Positions 28,997 to 40,800 of a stretch of 64,000 bases of DNA are shown here, piece by piece. The notes under the pieces were generated by a model. The model was not told where the DNA came from and ran no database searches. It saw only the letters and a program-made list of their open reading frames with translations. The stretch covers positions 1 through 64,000 of the forward strand of contig JAJTWR010000228.1 in assembly GCA_021613335.1 (NCBI GenBank). Reading direction: 5' to 3'. The stretch is from Whitmania pigra (lineage: Eukaryota; Annelida; Clitellata; Hirudinida; Haemopidae). The position numbers and the translations under genes are program-made. Position 1 is the first letter of the stretch. The number at the start of each line of letters is the position of its first letter.

Positions 28997-30309
28997 CGTC
29001 GCCAGGTTAAGTCAAAAATTGGGCTCTCTCTAAAGAACGAATGCTATTAGCCCGCTTATTGTTCACAAATATTCACAGGGCACTTCATAAGTTAAAACTT
29101 TAGACTTTAAATTATTTTTTTGAAAATTAATTCACATAATTTATGTCATTACCCAAATTTAGAACTATTAAAAATTTGACTTTTACGCAGCATTTATTAA
29201 ATGGATGAAACACAGGATGAGGCTTAAAGTCCATAAAATCTTTCAGAAGTGGGAAGAGCCGCAAAGAGGGGCGGAGCTACATTTCGTAAAATTTTGAGAA
29301 CCATTTTGAATCCTAGCTGCCGGATTTGAATATTATTCAAAGAATAAGGGCAGCAGGGCAAAAAGTCACATTGTTAAAAACCTGTGTCATGACGCTAGCA
29401 GGTTCAAAAAACTTTTTAACTACTTAATCAATGTCAAAGTAAATTACACCAAAACAATAACCAAACATTCGTTTTAAAATTGCACTGTCCAGATTTTTAA
29501 TTTTTTGTTTAAATTTGAATAATTTAACGGCAACTTTTCCGAAAAGCAGCAAAATGCGACAACGTCATGATCAAAAATAGTTTTAGTTGCTCAACCAATG
29601 TCAAAGTAAATTACACCAAAATAATCATAATTTCTCCTAAAATCGCTCTGTCCAGATTTTTAAATTTGCTAAGTAATTCGTAGTAAACTTGCATTACTTA
29701 TCGGCAACGTTTCCACTTAGTTTTTTAATTAAATCGAACTGACATGATTTGTTTTAATCTTCAAATCATTATTTGTGGTCAACCTAAGACACGCATTTGT
29801 AAATATATTATAGCTTAGATATGTATTTGTTAAGATTGCTTTTATCAGCTTTAAATTTGTTATATTTGTATTCAAAATACTATCGACCTCAACTTTTGTT
29901 TCGAGTCTGATTCTGCCATCACGTTGCGTTTGGTGTCACTGAGCCCATTTCGATTATCTCTGATTTAACTTCGGTTTTGTGATTCAAGGAATTATGATTT
30001 CCTAAAATTAGACGGCAAATCACAATGACAAGTAGAGAAAGTAGCAGCTGATTTAATCAGTGTTGGTTACACAGCGGCGGGTTAGCCGTAAGGGTCACGG
30101 TAATGGTAACAGTCGTTTAGCAATTAAAATTAAATGTTTTTAATACTTTAAATATTTATAGTATCTTAAAAGAGATTTCACAAAATTGTTACTAATGTTT
30201 ACTAAATTAATCAGAAATTGGGAAGCAAAGCAATGTCGTGTGTGTTCTTTTGCCCTGGGCGATAAATAAGCGATTTCATTTTAAAGTCGAGGAATTTTTA
30301 TTTTATAAA
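28997..30309. promoter_or_regulatory. Divergent spacer between ETFA and the DCP2-like gene
   Basis: 1.3 kb with no coding frame. It should hold both promoters. It also contains a diverged direct repeat: GTCAAAGTAAATTACACCAA recurs near 29431 and 29607, in blocks that also share CTGTCCAGATTTTTAA and AGCAGC-rich starts, about 175 bp apart. Confidence 0.4.
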
Positions 30310-31653
30310 ATGGATAATCATGTTTTTCAAAAAATTAAGGCGTATGTATTTGCTTCTCAAAAAGTTTTGAAAATAATTTAATAATGTATGTTTGTAGGAG
30401 TTTGGAACTAATCCCGGAAACAGATGACCATATTTTCTTCTTCGACAAAATGAATAAAGTTTACTTCGACTACTGTCGTTTAATTAATAGCGATGGCTCT
30501 CCAGAACTTTTCAAGCTCTTTGTGCAAGATTATATCCTTAACCAATCAATATATTTTATTATTGAATGAATATTATATTATAAATACTATCAAATTTTAA
30601 ATGCATTAGTTTTCTTAACACAAAAATAAATTTATTACGTCATAGCAGAAGTGATCACATTAAATTGCTGTCAGAAAAAATTGATTGTATTGGAGATATC
30701 AAGAAACAGGCTGAATGGTACTTAACATATACAAAAAGATGTGGGGCAATGTTGGTCGAACCGACAGGGAATTTTGTTAGTTTTGAATTTGTTTACCTTT
30801 TCTTAACAACCTGCAAGCAAAACTTTGTTTCTTAGTTTGTAGCTTCCAGGGGATTTGTTAAAAACAGTCGTTGGGGCATACCCATGGGCAAGTTGCAGAG
30901 TAAAACAGAAAGTGCTTTTGACTGTGCGAAACGCGAAGTACCTACCATCTTTTTAAAAACGACTGAAGAGAAATTATCAGTAAATCTACTATTTTGACAG
31001 GTTCAAGAGGAGGTCGGATATTCTCTCATGGAAGAAGCAGAAAAAGATGCTTTACAGGAAGACGAGTATCATACGTTCCTTCAAAGAGATGTTCCACTGG
31101 ACACACAATTTCAACCGGAAGTGGAACACGAAACGGCTGTGAGTTGTTTTCTTTTATTTAAATTTTGACACTTCCATTTTGAAAGTTCATTTAGTAAAAA
31201 ATTGTTCATTTGCTGCTCTAGGAAGTTGCCTAGGTGTCCATGCCATTCTTGATGTCTGGAGAGTTGTCAAAAGAGGAAGAGTTTGAATTTCAATACATTG
31301 TGCCCTTAGTCAGGTATTTACAATAATAATAATAATAGTTAATAGGAAAGTGTAACATTTTTTATATCAAATTTAAAGAGAAGTTGAAAAACGGGTAGCA
31401 AGACAACCTTCCACCTATAATGCAAAGCAATTCTTGATACTAAAGACTTTGTGTAAGTTAAACTTTGCTTCCTAATTGCTAATTGATTTGCATTAATTTT
31501 ACTTATTTGGCCAGCTTTGCCTCAAGTTGATCTTTGTCCGATCATCAATAGCAGTTAAGTATGTCACATGTTTTAGATTTTGACAAGAAAGGACGGTACC
31601 AGCACACTAAATGGGACGAAAGTTTGGCATCGACTCCTGAAGGCCATGATTAG
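30310..31653 (+). pseudogene. DCP2-like Nudix decapping enzyme with one in-frame stop
   Basis: Exons are approximately 30310-30341, 30400-30530, 30642-30769, 30835-30940, 31002-31139, 31222-31314, 31380-31452 and 31575-31653. The N-terminal part (LELIPETDDHIFFFD, YFDYCR) resembles the DCP2 regulatory domain. The Nudix box reads WGIPMGKLQSKTE then AKREVQEEVGY, with the REVxEE catalytic core intact but one extra residue before the first Glu. RDVPLDTQFQPEVEHE matches the DCP2 block before the conserved IEW. At that Trp the codon is TAG (31231) where TGG is expected, while the frame beyond (VSMPFLMSGELSKEEEFEF, YIVPLVR) remains open and DCP2-like. This is either a recently inactivated paralogue, a polymorphic null or a base error. 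The exon 2-3 junction is unresolved. Confidence 0.65.
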
Positions 31654-32880
31654 CCGTTTTCATTGATTTCTTCACTTCCCATTGCCTTTTACCTGCAATC
31701 TATTTTTATTTGTCTTTTTTTAGTGCTTCCATCTTTTTATTCCATTATATCATTTTTTCTTCTAGTACGTCATACATGTTTTATGGTTTTGTTTTATTCT
31801 TTCACTTGCTTGAGCTTGTTTTTACATTTGCTTTTTATATCATCACTTCTTTGCATTCTCGTCTTTTATTAATGTGTCATCGTATTGTTTCTGCCATTGC
31901 ATTGTTTCTTCTTCTATGACGCTTTACACGTTTTATAAGTCTTTTTACTGACATTTTTACCTTTTCTTTATTTTGTTGTTTTTACGAAAGTCCCTAGAGT
32001 ATTAGGACGTCATCAAGTTGGAAAACCACAAAAACCATGCCATGTGTTTTTCAACATCTATTGTTCTTCACCAACCAAACTCACAAACCCAGTCAGTCAC
32101 CTCTATTTCCAGACCAGCTCTCGTCCTTTCCTCACATCAACAAATACGCAGGCCATGCATAAGAACTTCTGAGCTCTGTTTGGCAGCAATTTCACCATTT
32201 CTATCTTACGCCCTGCGACATCGGAAAATCAACTGAGGAGGCTGCTTAATCTTTGAAAATCAAAGCCTCTCTGCACATGACCAGGTACTTGTATAGTAGT
32301 TATAGTGGTGGTGATGATGACAACAATGATTATTTAGTTGTGGTGATGGTGACGATGACAATAATGATGACTGAAAACATTGATGATAGTTAATGGTGAA
32401 TCTTAACTGGTTGATTGGTGGAATTATTAAAGTCAACAGTCTCTAAATTAGAATTTCAAGTTGGTCATGTTCTCTTTTTTGCCTGGTTAGATGAGAATTT
32501 AAAAGTAGTTGAGACAAGTTTGTTTTCATTGACTTCAAAAATGGTTTGTTCTTTAGTTGCTGTCGTCATCATGAGATTCATCACTGCTCATCTTTCTAGG
32601 CACCAGGCTCTCTTCAACCATGCAAGCTCATTGTTATCAATAACACCCTCTCCATAACCAAGCCCAAGTTCGAGGAGGACTGCTAGAACAAGAATCCCAC
32701 TTGCTTCTCATCAGTCAGGCAGCAAGAGACCATGACCTTGATTCTGCTGACAGTATCTCATCTTGCGGCCAGAGCAACACTTCGGGTAATTACAAGAACA
32801 AGATTGACCAAACTATTCCCAAGCTGACACCTCCCCAGGAAGCCAAGATGAAGTCTCCTGAAAGATATGTTGCTCCTGTA
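31654..32880. other. Region between the DCP2-like gene and the UPF1 copy
   Basis: T-rich to 32000, then stretches with coding-like composition (about 31990-32270 and 32600-32890) that I cannot match to UPF1 or DCP2 and that contain stops. A GATGGTGATGATGACAACAATGAT-type trinucleotide tract lies near 32305-32400. Confidence 0.35.
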
Positions 32881-33722
32881 GATCACATACAATTGTAGAT
32901 AAAACCTGATCAGATAGGAATAATCACTCCTTATGAGGGACAGAGAGCTTACTTTGTGCAGTGCATGTAGATCAGTAGATCATTCTATAGAAAGCTTTAT
33001 CAAGAGATAGAAGTTGCCAGTGTAGAAGCCTTTCAGGGATGTGGTAAAGATTATATCATGTTGTCGAAAGCAAGACAACATGATGAGCCGATGAGCACCA
33101 GGGAATAGGATTTCTCAATGATCCTAGGAGATTGAATGTGTCACGAGAGCAAAATTTGGAATAATAATTGTTGGCAATCCTAAAGTTGCCAAAGCAAGCA
33201 TTGTGGAATCACCTGCTGAATTACTACAAAGAGCAGCATGTTTTCTGAACAAAGCATGATTAAATTCAGCAAGCCAAAGAATCTTGTCAATGCTTACAAT
33301 CCTGGTGACAGCTTTACAATCACTGCAATGTTTGATGCCAGAGGCATTATTCCTGGTGGAGCCTACGACAGATTTAACCAAAGTGCAGGGACCAGAGTTA
33401 ATCTAGATAGTTATGTGAGACTTGACCAGGTGGGATTCATAGGAGCCAACAAATTGATTAACAGTAATTTGAAACTGCCTGTACTGATTCCATTCATTAT
33501 GAATATGATCCGGAAGGTTCCCTCTGACGATTGGTGTCAGTCAAAGAACGCCTAGACAGAGCAACAGTTCAGATCTCGCAAACGTATGGGACACTCATTT
33601 TCAAAATCACGATTCTTTATTTAAAGCCTAACACAACCAATGGACGTGAGCTAGTCCTTCATGCTAAGCCAACAAGAAGGGTCTTCATTCTCTCAGCCAT
33701 CAGGCTCGTCTCAGGATAGTCC
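32881..33722 (+). pseudogene. UPF1 (RENT1) helicase retropseudogene fragment
   Basis: Without introns but with stops and frame shifts, the sequence reads in order QIGIITPYEGQRAYFVQ, LYQEIEVASVEAFQG, LNDPRRLNV, IIVGNPKVAK, LWNHLLNYYKEQHVF, MIKFSKPKNLVNAYNPGD, AMFDARGIIPGGAYDRF and LSQQEGSSFSQPSGSSQDS. These are helicase motifs V-VI and the C-terminal region of UPF1, the RNA helicase of nonsense-mediated decay. Several exons' worth of sequence is contiguous, so it is a processed copy rather than the gene itself. A poly-A tail was not found. Confidence 0.85.
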
Positions 33723-34343
33723 CAGATGGATCCCTTACTATTTCAAAACCCTACTTGCCAAGGGGACCACGGCTATGATCATTCTGTCTTGGTGTTGGAC
33801 TATCTCAATATTGAGCATTTTATGCCGGGCAGAATTGAACTCCTAGATGTTTTTTGTTTACCCATTGTACTGGTTTTATCAGCTTTAGATCGCATACTCA
33901 TCTTTGGTTTACCTGGTTTTATCTGAAGGACTTATGATGTCTTGTCTCGTAGCACCATTACGATTGCTTTATTAACGTGTTTTCGTAGCGCGGTTGGCGC
34001 TTTTATCTTTGTTATCTGTTGCTACGACAGCATCGACATTATAACTCTTGATTATTATTATTCTCATAATAAACAAACACTCCGAGGCACGAAATTTGGC
34101 TTCCACGCGGTTAACTATGAATAAGTCACACCTACGGGCAACATTTGCCGCGAACTCACTGTATCACCGTCGACCAACGTCGTCTGGGAATGAGGTGTGC
34201 TGCGGGCACCGTAGCAACCCACGATGGAACGGTAATCCATTTTCATCCTCCCAACTTACCTTTGCCACCAGTTGGGTTCGAACACTGGAGCCGACAATAT
34301 CTTTTTTTTGTACGCAAAACATTAGACTCCTGAAGTATCCATC
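33723..34343. other. Intergenic, no gene seen
   Basis: Open frames here overlap on both strands and lack known motifs. A GGTTCGAACAC phrase near 34273 resembles a tRNA B box, but no tRNA fold surrounds it. Confidence 0.35.
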
Positions 34344-34568
34344 ATGACTGAACGGAAAGAGTGTCGCACAGCGATAATGGCGTCGATGGCGATGATAGAA
34401 AGTAAAACGGAACAAATGAAAGTTTTATTAATATTAATTTTTCTATCATCTCCACTTCTCTGCTTGGCACGTCCTTTTCTTCCTTCAATCCTTGCATCTC
34501 CAGATACAACTTCTGTTAAGAGAGCATGGTGGCAGTTGACTGCTGTTAATGAAATTGACATTAATTAA
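34344..34568 (+). CDS. Candidate small secreted peptide precursor
   Basis: A 74-residue ORF. From the internal methionine the sequence MKVLLILIFLSSPLLCLA is a good signal peptide core. It is followed by RPFLPSILASPDTTSVKRAW, with a dibasic KR, and then WQLTAVNEIDIN. The layout resembles a short prepropeptide, but no family was recognised. The ORF lies just downstream of the 3' end of GIGYF on the opposite strand. It may be chance. Confidence 0.25.
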   Translation: MTERKECRTAIMASMAMIESKTEQMKVLLILIFLSSPLLCLARPFLPSILASPDTTSVKRAWWQLTAVNEIDIN

Positions 34569-34896
34569 ACAAAGCCGCTTCGTTCATGCAACAGCAGTAC
34601 AATGTAGCTAATGTACTGTACAATATAAATTAGATATTATTACTCAATACCATTAAGTCATGATAATAATTAAATTAATACTGAACCACTAATACTGGTT
34701 CACAGGGCTGTTAAGAACATTTGTACAGGAACTAATTCGATAGTGATAGTTTTAGGTCGGAGATTATACATTAATAGCCCTTTTGAAAGGAAGCAGCTGA
34801 CATCAGCCTATCTTTAGAGACCAATCATTGGATTTGTCTATTTTTAGAATAGAGTTCATCTATTAATAGCCCTTAGATATAAGCAACATGCTGACG

Positions 34897-37800
34897 TCAG
34901 ACCTCGCACTTTCCAGACATCAGCTGATTCCTCCTGTCTAGGAAGCCATAGGCAAAACCAGCAGCCTTCTCTGGATCGACGAAAAAGGCCTTGACAATGT
35001 TTAAAATCTGCATTAGGATGATAAAGAGATTTTCTTTGTCACAGCTGATAAGAGTTTGTTACTTGATAACAGTCTATTAATTTTAGTCCAAACAAAATAC
35101 TACCTCATTATTGCCTTCTTTATTGATTTTGCTCAAGCATGAGAAATCAGTAAAAAAAATAACATACTGATAATAATGATAGAAATAATAATAATAACAG
35201 CAATAATATGTAATAACATCAAGGATATTATATCAATAATAGGTCACCTCTTGCGGAGCCGAGCTGTCAAGAAGCTGTTGGATGATTGATGGAACTGGAA
35301 AAAACAGAAATGTATGTACACCATTATTGCCATCGTCACCACTACTATCACCATCATCATTGTAAACTTCGTAGAAGTGTGTTGTTAGACTCACTGTTTC
35401 CATTAGGCACTTGGTCTTTCAACTCAGATTCACACCACATGATGAGGGACTCTTTGATCGATTTGTCGTACAAGCTCTGAAGAAAAGCTTGATTATTAAT
35501 CAATTAATTAATGACCAATGGACCAACAATTGAGCAGAATATTAATTAGAGGGTCACTGAATATTTGTTACCACAACTTTATATCCACTCACAAAAGTTT
35601 CAAGAATATATCAACTTTGAAAGATGACCTCACCAAAGAGTTGCTGTTTCCAAGGGCAGGTTGTTGTTGAGATGCAATGCCAGTGAGTCTGCTTGTATAA
35701 AACCCATCCTCATTAATATATTAAAATTAGCTAAACAAAAAAGCCATTAGATTTCTTAAATTCAAAATCATTGTTGTCATCAAAAATGACAACCCACTAA
35801 CCCGTGGCTCTCACAGGGTCCATCCAGCCAGATGTTATTGCCCGAGGCAGATGGTAGGGCAGAACCATAGAGACATGCCCTAGCCCTGCTGAAGGGCTCC
35901 TCCAATTGATGACTGGGATCGGAGGTCGTGTTGGTGAAAGAGGTGGTGGCAGAATGGGAGGGCGGGACCAGGAACTGTTGCTGCGAGTAGGAGTTTCCCC
36001 AGGTGTTGACATCCAAGCCATTGCCAGAGCCACCATTCACCCAGCTCTGATTTGTGAGAGACCAGGACTGTAAAAACAATAAGAAATAAATGAGAAATTG
36101 AATTTTATGCAGCCAGACAATGGCCTTTGCAAGAACTTTTGTGAACTCATCATTTTCACCTTGTTGACCTGTTGCTTCTGCAGCAGAGACTGATGTTGCA
36201 AGTTGAGCATGCTCTCCAAAGGATGATTGGCAGCTGCTGATGGCGATTGGAAATTGGGAGAGGAGCCCCTCTGGAGTTGTTGGACTTGTCTGAAGAAGTC
36301 AAAAGCACTATTTAAGGATGCAAAAGCTTGTGTACCAAGAAGAGAAATATCCAAAATCTGACCCACCTCTGCATGGAATTCAAGTTGAGGGCAGCACTGA
36401 CCAGGGTAGAACTGTTCTTACCAAGTTGTTGTTGTTGTTTGAGCTTTTTGAAGGTTTCCAAATGCTCCTGCTGTAACTTCCTCAAGGCATCTGCCTTCTC
36501 CTGGTGCAAGTGAATGATGAGATTGAGATATTAGCACAAAATTATAAAGCTATCACTCAAAGTAATAGCATTATCATTAATTACCATCACAACTATATTC
36601 ATCACCTGTCTCCTTCTCAGCTCCTCCAGCTTCTGTCTTTCCATCATCTCAGCAGACCCAACCAATCTCTGCCTTTCATCTCCACCCAAAGCCATCTGCA
36701 GCCTAGCTGCTTCCTGCTGGAGAAGGGCTCGGATGTGTTGCTCTCTGACTCCGCCCATGGCCATGCCCTCCATCTGACCCGACTGGTCTCCGTTCAGGTT
36801 CAAACCACCTGCAAGCAGTGTCGCCGACGAATCAATTCGTTGATGCTGTTGCTTCTCAAGTGCCAGGTACTGCAGCTGCTCAAGAGCTTGTGCTGTGATT
36901 GGTCGAGACAACTCCAAACCCATCAGGCCTTTGTCCCAAGCTGAATTTATAATGGAAGAATATGTCACTAACTTTGGTGAATTCTTATGCAGACAAAGAC
37001 TACTTGTTATTAATATTATTTAATCTTATCATTAATTATTAAAAGATATTAATGCCAAACTAAAATAAATAACTAATTAGCTCTTAAGAATTGATTGCAT
37101 CTGTCAACCTTTAGGCGTATAAGAACCGATATCATTGGCTGTCTTCCAGGCTGAAGATGCCACCTGCTGTGGAACAGACGTCTGATTGGCCTGGAGCAAG
37201 TAGGAGGTGGAGTTAGAGGCAGTGGCTCCACCAATGAAGGGCGTCTGTGATTCATTGTTGGAGGACTGAGAGAATGAACGATGTGGGAGGAGACCAAGCT
37301 GTTGTTGCTGCTGTAGAAACTGAGACAACTGCTGCTTTTGTAGATGTTGCTGAATGAGTTGTTGGTGCAGAGTGGAAAGAGCACCGTTGTCCACACCAGT
37401 GGCTGATGACTGGACATTCATGGCTTCCAAGATTGGTCTGGACAAGGAGCATGAGTGGGACATTATTATTATTAGTATACATTATTATCATAGCTAGTCA
37501 TTATACTTAGTCACAGACATGGAAGAGCATCACCACAATTATATTAATTAAACAATTAAAATGCTGGTGACAGCAATTAACGATTCCATGTCTTCCTGAG
37601 ATATCCCACTCAGAAGGATATATCAAGTATGGGTTTTCACCTTGAGCTGTTGTTTTGATGGAGCTGTTGTTGTTGTTGCAGGGTTTGTAGTAGTTGAAGT
37701 GTTGACAGCTTGCTGAGGACCTCATTTCTGCATGAGAGAATGAACAATACCAACAATCAACATAATCAAATAAATATCAATCCAACATTAACCCATTAAC

Positions 37801-40800
37801 CCTAATTTCTCATTCCATTCAGGCAGCTCACCTTGGATTCATCTGCATAAGTTGCATAAGTTTCATCTGGTCGAGCTGTTGCTGTTTCAGTTGCAGATGT
37901 TGGAGGTGCTGCAACTCCATAGATTGGTCAGCACTGCTGGAGGCCTGAGTCTGAATAAATGGTGCGAACTTGTGAATCGGCTGATTATGATGGTTATATG
38001 TCCTTGGAAACCTCTCTGAAATCAAAGTCATTTAAAAACACCAACAATTCCTACCTTGAGATGGGACATGGCAGCAGAATTCTGATAGGGTATTTGAAAG
38101 GGATTGGAGCCGATGAGCTTGACGAGTGTTCCTATCGGCAAGAAACTGTGATCGCAGCCCTGCTTGACCAGGAGGGTCATGTTGAAATACCCCACGCTAA
38201 ACCATTCAGACATTTGGACTTGAGTGAACGGACCTGGAAACGCAAGCATTCTTCATAATCTTAAATGCTCTTGTCATACAATAATACATCAACATATTTA
38301 AACAAATACAATACTCTGCAAACTTGTCACAAATTGGCAGCATCATCATCATCACCACTATGGTCACCCAACCAACCTTGTATGTCCCCCTGCGGATCTC
38401 TATAGAACCACTTGTAGGCATCCTCGTGCTCAGGAGGTACAAAGCCTTTGATGAAGTTCTGCTGAGAATGTTGCTGGAAGTGTTGCTGTACGTGCTGCTG
38501 GTTGAATATTTGTTGCTGGAGTGGCTGCTGCTGGAGGAGTGAAGGAGGAGGAGGAAGAAAAGGTTGATTCTGATTAAGCTGATCATCCAGCAAAAACTTC
38601 TGCTCCATCTGCTTTGGGAAGATGGTGCCGCCGTCCGTGGCGATGCCCGAGTCACCAAACACCTTCTGTTGGGATGGCATCTGAAGAAAATTAAGGGCTT
38701 CCTCTGTCGAAATTGGATCCTCCTCATTGCTAGCCATTAGGCTGTCAACGAGGTTCTCCACATCAAATGACATGCCGGCATAAAGACTAGATATCTGAGC
38801 CTCGGGAGCAGGTCCATTCTGAGAAGCAACAGGACTTGCTCTGGAGTCCAGGTAGGCGTTAAGCATTTCTACGTGATGCACGGACTCTTCCGGTTCTTTG
38901 GTTTCCCCAGTGGAGGGCTCTTCCTTCTGTCCACCAATCACATTGTTCTCCTCCGAAGAGTCATACTTCTCCACATCCAAGAAAAAATGAGAAGAACCCA
39001 TGTCCCCTCCAGCTGAGTAATCCCTGACCTCAGAAGGTGTCTTTGACTTTATTTCCTCCTTTTCTTCAGCCTCGACCGAGGGGTTCCTACTCCATTCCTT
39101 GGAGATGTCGTCTGCTTCCTTCTGCTGCCTCTGTTCTTCAATTCTTTCCAGCTCCTAATGGCCAAGATGTTTTGTCAAAATTTAAGAAGTATGGCATCAA
39201 AATCATTGTGATCACCATCACCACTATTGATGGGCCTTCAACAACAACAAAAATCAAGAAAACCAACCTTAACCGACATGAAGGCTCCAGTGGCATCGAA
39301 GGTTCCCACGTCTCCAAAGTCGTCCGTACTCCATTCAGGAAGTTGCTCTGCAGATTCAAGAAAAAATGAAGTTTTGAATGATCCATCAGATACTATGCAA
39401 ATGTTGACATTCTTATAATAGCAATTGTCATCATTTCATTACCAAGTTCATCCTCATAGTGGTTATTTTGGGCATGGGAGGAGCTAAAAGACCTCCTGAA
39501 AACCTTCTCCTTGAAGGAGTCGTCTGAACTGCCACGGTTCCTGCTATTCTCCCATGGTTCTCTCCAGCTCCGATTGGCTGGAACGAAAGGTGAGAACCAA
39601 TGAGAATTTTCATCATCCAGATCAGCAGCAGTTAAAATAATGTCAATTTCAGTTAATAATAAATAATCAACAAAAGAATAATAAACAAAATAATGGTGAT
39701 ATTAATAATCATTACAACGCAAACATCAGTGCCACTCACATGGCTTCTGACTTGGGAACTGCTTCCTCCAATTTCCAGTGTCTTCGTCATTCCATTTCTT
39801 CTTAGGCCCTCTCCAGCTGTCCGCCACCATGGACCTGGATGCCTCTGAGGATTCATCGAAACTCCGTCCAGTATAGCCAAGACCCCTCCCTCGATTGGAA
39901 GGGATGCTGAGTAAATGTATGAAGAGAATGTGTTAGTCAAAATGAATTTCAACAGTACCAATATGAAGTCATAGGTGACTGGTTCATTAAGGACATCAGT
40001 CCAAAGATAAGAATGAGCATTAAGATCATCCAGACAACCTGTCATCCCAAGGATCCCTGTTGAAATGCTTCGGCCTCTCATAGTCGCCATCCTCCGTCGT
40101 AGAACTCCTATAGTAAATCGGATCCAGTCGACCACTGCCCCTTGCTGCCAAAGTGACAGCATTGACGTTAATTAGTCTACCAATATGTTCGTGATAATAT
40201 CTATCAAAGCTATGAAAGGCAACGGTGGTCATGAGGCTACAAGTGAGATAATTATGATGAGCACCTGTTCGGTCTCGGTGGGGTTACTAAACCCCAAAGG
40301 TTCCAGGGCTTTCTCAATGAATATCTTTGGGGTGGCCTTGAGTTCTGGAGGGGCTTTGGAATCTGGCGAGAAAAGGGTCAGCATATCCTCCTTGTTATAG
40401 CGGTGCTCTGCCAACTTGAAGCGTGAGGTAGGGGCAGAAGGGGACTGCGATCTGCAGTGGGTGTCTGAGGACAGGTTTCTCAGCCTGGTGACAATAATGA
40501 GGTGGAGGTCAGTGATAAATGATAACATCAAAAAACAAACTAAAGGTAATACCATTATAACAACATGATGTACCCTGAGGCACTAGTACTTACGATAATG
40601 ATAATTGATAATTTTTAATGAAATGACAAATAAAAACATAATATATGCAAATTAACAATGAGCAGTAATGCCACTTTAACAACACCGCAACATCGCAAAC
40701 TAGGGTAATATTACACCTTCCCATCGTAACCCACTATAACTAGAATCCTGACCACTTAACTGATCCATTTTTATTGGTTTATATTGGTCAGTGCCACAGA

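Noticed and set aside
34262..34290. tRNA B-box-like GGTTCGAACAC
   Set aside because: No A box at a proper distance and no cloverleaf could be drawn.
34164..34561. Overlapping ORFs on both strands around 34.2-34.5 kb
   Set aside because: Mutually overlapping, no motifs. Only the plus-strand frame with a signal-peptide-like start was kept, at low confidence.
36504..36944. Plus-strand ORF over the GIGYF Gln-rich exon
   Set aside because: Antisense shadow of the real exon at 36606-36940, which joins in phase with its neighbours.
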